A stretch of 5,565 nucleotides of DNA from Pseudomonadota bacterium (lineage in GTDB: Bacteria > Bdellovibrionota_C > UBA2361 > OMII01). The position numbers were made by a program, and so were the translations under genes. Numbering within the stretch: position 1 is the stretch's first letter; the number at the start of each line of letters is the position of its first letter. This document shows, piece after piece, positions 1-5,544 of the stretch. The notes beneath the pieces were generated by a model that was given only the letters and a program-made list of their open reading frames with translations, had not been told where the DNA came from and ran no database searches. The stretch is from NCBI GenBank assembly GCA_027486155.1, contig JAIXPR010000365.1, forward strand, positions 1-5,565. The letters run 5' to 3'.

Positions 1-662
1 AACTCGGGACCATTGCCAACGACGAGGGAGAACACACCTTCGAATCCCCTCTCCTTCGCGACATCCCGACAGATCGAATTAATAGCCACTGCCGTGAGCG
101 GCGTCAGCTCTGAAGGCTTCCACACCACGGTGTCACCACACACGGCGGCTATCATCGAATTCCACGCCCATACCGCGGCTGGGAAATTAAACGCCGTAAT
201 GACACCGATAACTCCGAGCGGATGCCACTGCTCGTACATGCGATGATTTCGGCGCTCCGAGTGCATCGACTTCCCGTAGAGCTGTCGAGAGAGCCCCACC
301 GCGAAGTCGGCGATATCGATGGCCTCCTGCACCTCTCCTTCCCCTTCCGTCAAAATCTTTCCCATTTCAAGGGAAACAAGCTTGCCGAGAGACGCCTTCG
401 AATCCCGAAGCGCGTTACCGATCTTACGAACGAGATCCCCTCGCTCCGGCGCCGGGACCTTTCGCCACTCAAGGAACACCTCCTGAGCATCCTGAACCAC
501 CCGATCGTATGCCGCGTCATCTGCACACACGACTCGGCCGAGCTCAGCGCCATCGATGGGAGAAGTACTCACGAGCGTGCTACCGGAAGAGCTGATAACG
601 GCTCTACCAAAAGCACCTGGATTGGTAGTCTCAAGACGCAAAGAGGAGAGAATGTCGCGCAT
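1..662 (-). CDS. ALDH7-family aldehyde dehydrogenase (aminoadipate-semialdehyde dehydrogenase-like), N-terminal part
   Basis: NAD-dependent aldehyde dehydrogenase; the ALDH7 family (antiquitin/ALDH7A1, bacterial AmaB) oxidises alpha-aminoadipic semialdehyde / piperideine-6-carboxylate in lysine breakdown, probably in the cytosol. Reading the minus strand from ATG 662-660 gives 220 codons open to the window edge, so roughly the first 40-45% of a usual ~500-residue enzyme. Seen: PAPERGDLVRKIG (about 70-82), SLEMGKILTEGEGEVQEA (about 97-114), AVGLSRQ (121-127), EQWHPLGVIGVITAFNFP (about 144-161) with the conserved oxyanion Asn159, and WKPSE (181-185), whose Lys contacts NAD. This run matches antiquitin closely from memory, which is why I choose ALDH7. 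The catalytic Cys and general-base Glu lie beyond the edge. A TGA two codons upstream of the ATG fixes the start; the ribosome site (GGTGA, very close) is weak. Substrate is inferred from the family; no lysine-catabolic neighbour is visible. Confidence 0.93.
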   Translation of the reverse strand, partial: MRDILSSLRLETTNPGAFGRAVISSSGSTLVSTSPIDGAELGRVVCADDAAYDRVVQDAQEVFLEWRKVPAPERGDLVRKIGNALRDSKASLGKLVSLEMGKILTEGEGEVQEAIDIADFAVGLSRQLYGKSMHSERRNHRMYEQWHPLGVIGVITAFNFPAAVWAWNSMIAAVCGDTVVWKPSELTPLTAVAINSICRDVAKERGFEGVFSLVVGNGPE

Positions 663-804
663 AATTCACCGTGATAATTCCGGGGCACATTAATTCCATC
701 CCCTCAAGACAGGATATCACCGAGATGTACGAGCTACGAGGCCAAAAAACGCCTGAGAGAACGGACGGATATGCGACGTTTGAGATGAAGAGGCCGACAT
801 AGCG
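663..804. other. Intergenic gap between the secreted-protein gene and the dehydrogenase
   Basis: This 142-bp gap separates two minus-strand genes. I see no convincing intrinsic terminator. On the minus strand there is a T6 run after AGGCG near 743-752, but no compact stem precedes it. Two AATTCC-type motifs (676-681 and 691-696, plus strand) lie near the dehydrogenase start, with no clear -35/-10 pair. The two genes could be co-transcribed or the dehydrogenase could have its own promoter here; the sequence does not decide. Confidence 0.4.
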
Positions 805-1314
805 TCAATCAGGCCATACCCTCATCACAAGATCGCCGAGCTCTATCGGGCCGCCAGCTTTTTCGCCTTCGGCCTCCCACGCCTGAGGTCTTGGAACCAT
901 GCCTTGAGGCACCTCCCCGCCCCACAGCGATATCTTTATCGCGAAGAGGGCTACGCCATTTTTCACGGGCATAGGATAGACCTGCTGCGCAGCTTCCTGA
1001 ATCGCGTTCGAGGCCTCCTCAGAGAGACCAGGGGGAATATCGAGCCAGACTCGCGAACGACCGCCGGGCTTAACAGCCACCACGAGGAAGCCTGCCGTCG
1101 GCGTTGACTTGGGGAGCTTTCCGACAGCTTTATCGACCCCGTCCACGAGCTCCTTCACATACACCTCAAAGGAGCTCATACCGAGCACTCGCCCAAAAAA
1201 CACCTGCTCGGTCTGAAGTATCGTGATCCCCTTTTGCTCAAAGGGTTTCTGGGCCTCACAGAAGGCCGTGGTCAGGAGAAGAGTGACGACTAAAAGGAGA
1301 GATCGTAATGCCAT
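805..1314 (-). CDS. Small secreted protein of unknown function
   Basis: I do not recognise a named family. The 169-residue product starts with a classic export signal: a short basic n-region (MALR), a hydrophobic core LLLVVTLLLTTAF (about 6-18), and a plausible signal peptidase I site after CEA (19-21). Cys19 could suggest a lipoprotein, but Phe before it does not fit a lipobox. The mature part (~148 residues) is probably periplasmic or extracellular. It contains TAGFLVVAVKPGGRSRVWLD (73-92), a Pro-rich segment, WGGEVP (131-136) and ends in GDLVMRVWPD. The pattern suggests a small soluble alpha/beta domain. I chose ATG 1314-1312 because the signal peptide begins there. In-frame alternatives are ATG at 1332 and TTG at 1350, the latter preceded by a purine-rich AAAAAGAGA; these would lengthen the n-region by 6 or 12 residues. 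It lies 142 bp upstream of the dehydrogenase in the same direction and divergent from the peptidase gene. Confidence 0.8.
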   Translation of the reverse strand: MALRSLLLVVTLLLTTAFCEAQKPFEQKGITILQTEQVFFGRVLGMSSFEVYVKELVDGVDKAVGKLPKSTPTAGFLVVAVKPGGRSRVWLDIPPGLSEEASNAIQEAAQQVYPMPVKNGVALFAIKISLWGGEVPQGMVPRPQAWEAEGEKAGGPIELGDLVMRVWPD

Positions 1315-1677
1315 GTCTCTACGGTACGGCATAGCGCTCAGTTCACTCAATCTCTTTTTGAGGCGATGAGGCTGTATCTTCCCTCCCCCGAAACATGGGG
1401 TCAGTGGGAGAGGGTTCAGAATTCTCTTTTTTCCACGAAGGATTGTTTTGACTTACGGCCGTACTTCAGGAAATATGAAGGACGTGAACGCGAACTCTCA
1501 AACATTTTCAGCTTCAATGCGCGCCAAACCGTGGCGCTCCGCATACCGCTGCGCGCTCACCCTCCATCTCGTGATGTGTTGTCGCGCGTAGCGCGTACTT
1601 TCTCTCTGCGGTGGTACCACCACCATATAACCAAACCGTTTCAGACCTAGCAGCCCGTTGAGGCACCGACAGACACC
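1315..1677. other. Divergent intergenic region with short palindromes and a tandem heptamer
   Basis: This 363-bp gap lies between the divergent secreted-protein and M14 peptidase-like genes and contains no gene I can support. It holds a TACGGCCGTA palindrome (1454-1463), a perfect tandem heptamer GCGCGTA (1584-1590 and 1591-1597) that can also fold as CGCGC-GTA-GCGCG, and a perfect 12-bp palindrome GGTGGTACCACC (1610-1621). These could be operator-like sites for one or both genes, but they are short enough to arise by chance. Short open frames exist on both strands, but none has recognisable features. Confidence 0.4.
1448..1476 (+). promoter_or_regulatory. Possible sigma70-type promoter upstream of the M14 peptidase-like gene
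   Basis: TTGACT (1448-1453) is followed after 17 bases by AAATAT (1471-1476), a fair -35/-10 pair. The spacer contains the palindrome TACGGCCGTA immediately after the -35, where a repressor could bind. Transcription would leave a 5' leader of roughly 195 bases before the ATG at 1678. This is a pattern match only; other promoters are possible. Confidence 0.3.
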
Positions 1678-2550
1678 ATGGAAGCTTCTTTCATCAATCA
1701 ATTCTCCGAACAGCTCTCCGAGCCCCCTACGTTTTCGAGGGGATCGTATAGAAAACTGCTGGCGGCGTACTCCGCTTTACCGTTCGTAACGATCGAGACT
1801 ATTTCCACGATCACATCCACTGACTTCGGAGAGATACCTCTCTCGTTCGTACGATACGCTCTGCCGATGCAACGCGACTCTCGACCGTTGAAGCTTTTAC
1901 TGACGGCGGGAATTCACGGTGATGAGCCCGCGGGAGTTTTCGCCCTCTACAGATATATGCTGAGCTTGAGTCTCCGAGAGATCCCGATTGAGGTCTACGC
2001 GTTCCCATGCGTGAACCCGATCGGGGTTCTTCGAAACTCACGGCTTAGCTCCGCGCACTTTGATCTCAATCGACAGATGACTCGCAACTCGATAGCACCA
2101 GAGGTTCGAGCTCTCGTCTCAACGCTTGAGCACCTGGGCACCTCATTTGACGCCGCGTTCGATCTTCACGAGGACAATCCATCGGTGCAATGTGATTTTA
2201 GCGGTGAAAGCACGCAAGCCGAGGCGTTCTACCTCTACGAAAGCAATTTCGACCCGATGCGCAAACCGATAGGAGAACAGATCGTCCGAGCGGTAACTCA
2301 GGCGGGAATCCCCGTATCAACGCAGCGCTCCATCTACGGCGAACGAGCCATCAACGGAGTTGTTCAGAGAGGAATGGAGCGAGATAAGATCTTCGACCTA
2401 GAACGTTTCCTCACCATGAACTACACAGATCGGGTGATTACATCAGAGACCTACGTGGCGAGGACCTTAGCGGAGCGGATCACGGCGCAGACCATCGTGC
2501 TAGAATCGGGGGTGCGAGCTCTGATTGAGCAATCGTCCGGTCATAGGTGA
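1678..2550 (+). CDS. M14-type zinc carboxypeptidase / deacylase-like protein
   Basis: A 290-residue putative zinc hydrolase of the M14 fold (carboxypeptidase, MpaA-like murein-peptide amidase and succinylglutamate desuccinylase/aspartoacylase relatives). Zinc ligands are visible: His80 and Glu83 in AGIHGDEPAG (77-86) and His164 in FDLHED (161-166). FDLNRQ (128-133) supplies the Asn-Arg pair that binds the substrate carboxylate. Glu257 in TSETYVA is the likely catalytic base, though its placement is inferred. There is no signal peptide or membrane segment, so the enzyme is probably cytoplasmic. Length is near that of short single-domain family members. The substrate cannot be read from the sequence; peptides, murein fragments and N-acyl amino acids are all possible. 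The start is ATG 1678; the nearest purine-rich GAGG (1660-1663) is too distant to be a normal ribosome site, so initiation looks weak. It is a single gene, divergent from the secreted-protein gene and followed directly by the repeat array. Confidence 0.85.
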   Translation: MEASFINQFSEQLSEPPTFSRGSYRKLLAAYSALPFVTIETISTITSTDFGEIPLSFVRYALPMQRDSRPLKLLLTAGIHGDEPAGVFALYRYMLSLSLREIPIEVYAFPCVNPIGVLRNSRLSSAHFDLNRQMTRNSIAPEVRALVSTLEHLGTSFDAAFDLHEDNPSVQCDFSGESTQAEAFYLYESNFDPMRKPIGEQIVRAVTQAGIPVSTQRSIYGERAINGVVQRGMERDKIFDLERFLTMNYTDRVITSETYVARTLAERITAQTIVLESGVRALIEQSSGHR

Positions 2551-2726
2551 GTCAAGATCTCTTAGGCGATGGGGAGCGGGGCAGGCAGGCGAAGCCGCCC
2601 CCTGCCCACCATGCGCTTCTCAAACAACAATTCAAAGATGAACGAACGCCAGACCAGCGTCAGGAGGCAGGCAGGCGAAGCCGACCCTGCCCATCATGCG
2701 AGTCTAAACAGCAATTTGAAGGAAAA

Positions 2727-2823
2727 CGAACGCCGGAACAGCGTCAGGCGGGTGCAGGGTGGCGTAAGCCCCATCCTGCCCGTCATTCCAATCTTGGCGC
2801 AGCCAAGTTGGAATAGGAACAAA
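2727..2823. repeat. 132-bp-offset direct repeat, copy 1
   Basis: From CGAACGCC at 2727 to GGAACAAA at 2823 the sequence recurs at 2859-2955 with a constant 132-base offset and only a few mismatches (for example CGGAACAG versus CCGAACAG and GGGTGGC versus GGGGGGC). It contains the GC-rich hairpin (about 2750-2781) and then the ATTCCAA/TTGGAAT hairpin (2785-2814). Confidence 0.85.
2785..2814. repeat. Inverted repeat (hairpin) module, copy 1
   Basis: Left arm ATTCCAA (2785-2791), a single bulged T, then CTTGGC (2793-2798); loop GCA; right arm GCCAAG (2802-2807) and TTGGAAT (2808-2814). This makes a 13-bp stem with one bulge. The same hairpin recurs at 2917-2946. No U-tract follows on either strand, so it is not a standard intrinsic terminator. 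Confidence 0.8.
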
Positions 2824-2840
2824 GTTGGAATAGGAACAAA
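2807..2840. repeat. Perfect tandem duplication of a 17-bp segment
   Basis: GTTGGAATAGGAACAAA occurs at 2807-2823 and again immediately at 2824-2840 without mismatch. The first copy includes the right arm of the hairpin at 2785-2814, so the duplication offers two alternative right arms. It points to recent slippage or unequal recombination. Confidence 0.9.
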
Positions 2841-2858
2841 AGACAATATGAAAGAAAG

Positions 2859-2955
2859 CGAACGCCCGAACAGCGTCAGGGGGGTGCAGGGGGGCGTAAG
2901 CCCCATCCTGCCCGTCATTCCAATCTTGGCGCAGCCAAGTTGGAATAGGAACAAA
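2859..2955. repeat. 132-bp-offset direct repeat, copy 2, abutting the tRNA 3' end
   Basis: Near-identical second copy of 2727-2823. In its GC-rich hairpin the inner stem is perfect (GGGGC-GTAA-GCCCC). It ends in GGAACAAA one base before the triplet that encodes the CCA end of the tRNA-Gly gene on the other strand. It lacks the extra 17-bp tandem copy seen after copy 1. Confidence 0.85.
2917..2946. repeat. Inverted repeat (hairpin) module, copy 2
   Basis: Same stem-loop as 2785-2814, shifted by exactly 132 bases and identical in sequence. On the tRNA strand it begins about ten bases after the encoded CCA, so it could protect or help process the 3' trailer of the tRNA-Gly precursor. That role is inferred from position alone. 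Confidence 0.8.
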
Positions 2956-2956
2956 A

Positions 2957-3033
2957 TGGAGCGGGAGACGAGATTCGAACCCGCGACCCTCAGCTTGGAA
3001 GGCTGATGCTCTAGCCGACTGAGCTACTCCCGC
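2957..3033 (-). tRNA. tRNA-Gly (anticodon UCC)
   Basis: Minus-strand sequence folds as a complete cloverleaf. The acceptor stem pairs GCGGGAG (3033-3027) with CTCCCGC (2967-2961). The D arm is TAGCTCAGTCGGCTAGAGCA. The anticodon stem TCAGC/GCTGA encloses loop CTTCCAA with anticodon TCC, which reads GGA and GGG glycine codons. The T arm is GCGGGTTCGAATCTCGT, giving a GGGTC-type variable/T region normal for this isoacceptor. The discriminator is U, followed by an encoded CCA (positions 2959-2957). Length is 77 bases including CCA. No other tRNA is seen beside it. A clear promoter cannot be named; CACAAT at 3054-3049 (minus) is a possible -10. Confidence 0.97.
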
Positions 3034-3054
3034 TCAACTAAACCCTCTATTGTG

Positions 3055-3070
3055 AGGCGCTCAGGCGCCT
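3055..3070. repeat. Small perfect hairpin upstream of tRNA-Gly
   Basis: AGGCGC (3055-3060), four-base loop TCAG, then GCGCCT (3065-3070). It sits 22-37 bases upstream of the tRNA 5' end, overlapping where the tRNA promoter should be, and has no following T-run. It may be a binding site or a chance stem. Confidence 0.4.
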
Positions 3071-3255
3071 AGCCAGAAGATTCAATTCAACGAAGTCACA
3101 TCGGTAACGCCGCGGACCGGAAGATTGAACAACAATTCGAGATAAATTGCAATCACTTCGCCCAAACTCTCTCCAGCTTGTGACCCCAATCACCCTCAAA
3201 AAGGGGTAAGATTTTCAAATAGTTCCTCTTACGAGACGAGATTTCATTGGTTACC

Positions 3256-3287
3256 GGAGTTACTCCAGCTGGGCGCCCCCCTTTTTT
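3256..3287 (+). promoter_or_regulatory. Cluster of short palindromes followed by a C6T6 tract upstream of the membrane-protein gene
   Basis: GGAG-TTA-CTCC (3256-3266), CCAGCTGG (3265-3272) and GGGCGCCC (3271-3278) overlap in series and run into CCCCCCTTTTTT (3276-3287), 49 bases before the ATG at 3337. A weak attenuator or operator is possible, but no single long stem precedes the T-run, so I do not call an intrinsic terminator. The homopolymers could be slippage-prone. Confidence 0.25.
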
Positions 3288-3336
3288 ATTGCTCTCGCCA
3301 AAACCAACCCAGGTGACACAGAATAGGCGAAGGTTT

Positions 3337-4026
3337 ATGACAAGCACGAAACGAAAACTCTCCCTCTTCGACACAATTATATCTCTTCCGATAGATCCTG
3401 CAGGGATGATGAAACATCTCCTTGTCGAACGCCGCTATCCCCCCTATCTCATCCTTGCCCCCCTCTCGACGTTTGTGGTGATCGTCGCGCCAACGCTGTG
3501 GTACCAACACTACAGCGGCATACAGCCCACCCCGGCCGAGACAAGTTATGCCATCACCTTAACAACCGTTCTCACCCTCGTGTGGTTTAGCCTCCTGATG
3601 TCTGGGCTTTTAAAGGTTCTCTTACTGCGCGTTTCTCCGGGGAAGGTATGGGCGGCATCTCTCTACTCCTTAGCCGGACTTATCCCCTTCATGCTAGCGT
3701 TCTACCTCGGCAATCTTCTAACAAGTGGACACCTCTCGGTTCTCTCCTTTTTAGCGGGGGGACATATCGGCGAGCACGATTGGTTTTTAAGACTCTTCCC
3801 TCTTTGCGCGAGGGTTGCGCTATTTGGGGCCTTTCTTATCTTTGTTAACGCTATCCGAGCGCTTACGACCTCAAAGTTTCTATCGGCTCTCTCTATGTCA
3901 GTGCTTGCGATACCGGTACTCATCGGCTCTTTCGTTGTCTCGCTTACCATCGCCGACGCGTTCTTTAACGATACCGGAGTTGAGGTGTATCGATTCTTCA
4001 CTCATCTCTTGAGCTCATCTCATTAG
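3337..4026 (+). CDS. Five-helix integral membrane protein, possibly Yip1-like
   Basis: A 229-residue inner-membrane protein. After a charged cytoplasmic N-terminus with SLFDTIISLPIDPAGMMKHLL (about 9-29) come about five hydrophobic segments: ~36-54, ~73-98, ~105-128, ~152-173 and ~183-207. The layout of a short amphipathic lead followed by five helices recalls bacterial Yip1/DUF1282-type membrane proteins, whose function is poorly known; I see no enzyme or transporter signature, so this assignment is tentative. I chose ATG 3337 because it has a purine-rich GCGAAGG just upstream and starts with a sensible basic segment (TSTKRK). The frame stays open to a TTG at 3247, but the extra 30 residues are Pro/Arg-rich and span the C6T6 tract, so they are probably not translated. 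It is a single gene, divergent from tRNA-Gly and convergent with hemL; nothing in the context suggests a partner. Confidence 0.85.
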   Translation: MTSTKRKLSLFDTIISLPIDPAGMMKHLLVERRYPPYLILAPLSTFVVIVAPTLWYQHYSGIQPTPAETSYAITLTTVLTLVWFSLLMSGLLKVLLLRVSPGKVWAASLYSLAGLIPFMLAFYLGNLLTSGHLSVLSFLAGGHIGEHDWFLRLFPLCARVALFGAFLIFVNAIRALTTSKFLSALSMSVLAIPVLIGSFVVSLTIADAFFNDTGVEVYRFFTHLLSSSH

Positions 4027-4167
4027 TGCCAAACGGTGCTCGAAGGTGAAGCTCACAAAGAGCGCGACGAGGGCGGCGAGATAATGCAGAGCTGGGAAGA
4101 AGCTGCGCCTTAATAAAGCATTTTAGGGGAATAATCGCTGACGCTGACGGCTACGTGTGACGCGAGA

Positions 4168-4189
4168 CGATAACCGTCGACGGCTATCG
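4168..4189. terminator. Possible bidirectional stem-loop between convergent genes
   Basis: CGATAACCG (4168-4176) and CGGCTATCG (4181-4189) are inverted with one mismatch around TCGA. Its place between converging genes suits a shared transcription end, but neither side has a U-tract, so an intrinsic terminator is not shown. Confidence 0.3.
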
Positions 4190-4197
4190 GTTTACAT

Positions 4198-4220
4198 AAG
4201 ACGATGAGCGTCGTCGTCTT
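4198..4220. repeat. Stem-loop just downstream of the hemL stop
   Basis: AAGACGA (4198-4204) pairs perfectly with TCGTCTT (4214-4220) around a nine-base loop, beginning 15 bases after the hemL stop on the minus strand. It may stabilise or end the hemL transcript; no T-run follows. Confidence 0.35.
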
Positions 4221-4234
4221 CGAAGCCAGCTTTC

Positions 4235-5530
4235 CTAAGCGCCCTCGACGACTCGAGCGAAACCACTCGGCAGGGCCTCCAAGGTATACTGAAGTGCCTC
4301 CCCTGCATGCGCGGCGGACACGAACCCAGCCTCGAACGCTGAGGGTGCGAAGTAAACCCCACGCGCTAACATCGAATGGAAGAAGAGATTAAACGACTCC
4401 TTTCGTGTGGTGAGCGTATCTCGATACGAGCGCACGGGATGATCCGAGAAAAAGAACCCGAACATCGTGCCCACAGAATCCGCGACCAGCGGAACTCCCG
4501 CGTCGCCGGCGGATTTTTTGAGCCCCGATATAAGCGCCTTTGTCGTCCGCTCCGTACTTTCAAACACACCAGGCTTGCTCCACTCTCGAAGGGTAGTCAT
4601 ACCGGCAACCATCGCGAGCGGATTTCCGGAGAGCGTTCCAGCTTGGTAGACCGGCCCAAGCGGTGCCAGCAATTCCATAATCTCTCGACGCCCACCAAAG
4701 GCACCAACCGGAACGCCACCACCGATCACCTTACCAAGCATGGTCAAATCAGGTTTAATACCATAGAGGGCCTGCGCCCCACCGAGAGCAACTCGGAATC
4801 CGGTCATCACCTCGTCGAAGATGAGAAGCGCGCCGTGCTTGGATGTAATATCCCTGAGCCCCTGTAAGAACTCCTGAGTTGGAACAAGCAGACCACAATT
4901 ACCAACGACAGGCTCAAGAATCACCGCGGCGACATCACTGCCGCACTCATCGAAGAGTCGTTGAACCGACTCCAGATTGTTGTATTCCGCGACGAGCGTG
5001 TCATTGACGACCTGCGGAGGCACTCCAGCGCACTCCGGGAGACCCAGCGTAAGGATTCCAGAGCCCGCCTTGGCGAGAAGCACATCGGCGTGTCCGTGAT
5101 AACATCCCTCAAACTTGATCAACTTTTTGCGATTCGTAAATCCACGGGCGAGTCGAATCACCGACATCCCCGCCTCCGTTCCTGAGTTGACGAACCGCAT
5201 CAACTCCAGAGAGGGAAAGAGACCTCGAACCACCTCGGCGAGCTCTGCCTCCAGCTCGTGACATGCGCCGAAACTCGTACCACGGGCAGCCTGTGTCGAG
5301 ATCGCCTCCACTACTGCTGGATGCGCATGTCCCAATACAAGCGGTCCCCAGCTATTGATGTAATCAACGTAGCGATTGCCGTCGACATCGAATAGGTATG
5401 GCCCTTGCCCATATTTCACCATGAACGGCTCTCCACCTACGGAGCGAAACGCTCGAACGGGTGAGTTCACGCCGCCAGGGAAAAAGGTTTTTGCTTTAGC
5501 GAAGATCTTGGATGACTCGGTATGATTCAT
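4235..5530 (-). CDS. hemL: Glutamate-1-semialdehyde 2,1-aminomutase
   Basis: PLP-dependent enzyme that converts glutamate-1-semialdehyde to 5-aminolevulinate, the last step of the C5 route to tetrapyrroles (haem, sirohaem, cobalamin); cytosolic, working with glutamyl-tRNA reductase HemA. The 431-residue product is full length for the family. Seen: FFPGGVNSPVRAF near the N-terminus (16-28), SGTEA (116-120) for phosphate binding, FEGCYHGHAD (140-149), EPVVGN (206-211), FDEVMTGFR (238-246) with the PLP-ring Asp239, and MLGKVIGGG (264-272) with the Schiff-base Lys267. Further on are QAGTLSGNPLAM (296-307) and, near the C-terminus, GVYFAPSAFEAGFVSAAH (391-408). All key class-III aminotransferase residues are intact. 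The start ATG 5530-5528 gives the typical N-terminus and has a good ribosome site. It is the only hem gene in the window; HemA would act on a distant or off-window product. Confidence 0.98.
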   Translation of the reverse strand: MNHTESSKIFAKAKTFFPGGVNSPVRAFRSVGGEPFMVKYGQGPYLFDVDGNRYVDYINSWGPLVLGHAHPAVVEAISTQAARGTSFGACHELEAELAEVVRGLFPSLELMRFVNSGTEAGMSVIRLARGFTNRKKLIKFEGCYHGHADVLLAKAGSGILTLGLPECAGVPPQVVNDTLVAEYNNLESVQRLFDECGSDVAAVILEPVVGNCGLLVPTQEFLQGLRDITSKHGALLIFDEVMTGFRVALGGAQALYGIKPDLTMLGKVIGGGVPVGAFGGRREIMELLAPLGPVYQAGTLSGNPLAMVAGMTTLREWSKPGVFESTERTTKALISGLKKSAGDAGVPLVADSVGTMFGFFFSDHPVRSYRDTLTTRKESFNLFFHSMLARGVYFAPSAFEAGFVSAAHAGEALQYTLEALPSGFARVVEGA

Positions 5531-5538
5531 AGTGAAAG

Positions 5539-5544
5539 CACCTC
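5539..5544 (-). promoter_or_regulatory. Ribosome binding site of hemL
   Basis: GAGGTG on the minus strand, eight bases before the hemL ATG, is a near-consensus Shine-Dalgarno site. It is the clearest one in the window and confirms the start. Confidence 0.8.

Larger units (their letters stand above)
2551..2956. repeat. Modular palindromic repeat array (four units) between the M14 gene and tRNA-Gly
   Basis: This non-coding stretch consists of four related units. Each has a GC-rich hairpin core around GGCGAAGCC or GGCGTAAGCC flanked by GCAGG and CCTGCCC arms (about 2578-2607, 2664-2692, 2750-2781, 2882-2913). Between cores runs a shared segment CGAACGCC-x-GA(A/C)CAGCGTCAGG (starting 2643, 2727 and 2859). 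The first two units are spaced about 84-86 bp. The last two are 132 bp apart because a second hairpin module has been added. The open frame at 2569-3006 is made only of these repeats plus antisense tRNA, so I do not call a protein. The layout resembles REP/MITE-like elements, which are usually dispersed in many genomic copies; here that is inference. Confidence 0.75.
3034..3336. other. Divergent intergenic region between tRNA-Gly and the membrane-protein gene
   Basis: These 303 bp should hold promoters for the tRNA (minus) and the membrane protein (plus), but I find no strong consensus pair. Visible structures are a 6-bp-stem hairpin at 3055-3070, a cluster of short palindromes at 3256-3278, and a C6T6 tract at 3276-3287. 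No protein-coding gene is supported: the in-frame TTG-started extension of the membrane protein through here lacks features of a real N-terminus. Confidence 0.5.
4027..4234. other. Convergent intergenic region with two stem-loops
   Basis: These 208 bp lie between the 3' ends of the membrane-protein gene and hemL and should contain terminators for both. I see a 22-bp near-perfect inverted repeat at 4168-4189 and a 7-bp stem at 4198-4220, but neither has a good T-run on either strand. A direct GCTGAC repeat lies near 4137-4148. No gene is supported. Confidence 0.45.

Noticed and set aside
222..674. A 150-codon plus-strand open frame
   Set aside because: It lies opposite the strongly supported ALDH7 coding frame and encodes Arg/His-rich sequence typical of a shadow frame.
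2694..2954. An 86-codon minus-strand open frame with hydrophobic repeats (LFQLGCAKIGMTGRMGLTPP twice)
   Set aside because: The apparent membrane-like repeats are the translated 132-bp-offset DNA repeat; there is no ribosome site or independent coding signal.
2551..2956. A CRISPR array
   Set aside because: Unit spacing is irregular (about 85, then 132 bp), the 'spacers' are themselves repeated, and there are no cas genes.
2569..3006. A 145-codon plus-strand open frame with internal repeats, ending in METRFEPATLSLEG-like residues
   Set aside because: Its sequence is only the palindromic repeat array plus the antisense of tRNA-Gly. The ending ERETRFEPATLSLEG is the familiar spurious translation of an antisense tRNA. 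It is not a protein gene.
3247..3336. A longer N-terminus for the membrane protein starting at TTG 3247
   Set aside because: The extension translates the palindromes and C6T6 tract into a Pro/Arg-rich stretch; ATG 3337 has a better upstream site and a normal N-terminus.
4168..4220. Firm intrinsic terminators for hemL or the membrane-protein gene
   Set aside because: The stems are real, but no U-tract follows on either strand, so I list them only as possible.
4376..4867. A 163-codon plus-strand open frame inside hemL
   Set aside because: It is antisense to a complete, motif-rich hemL and shows no domain or start signal.
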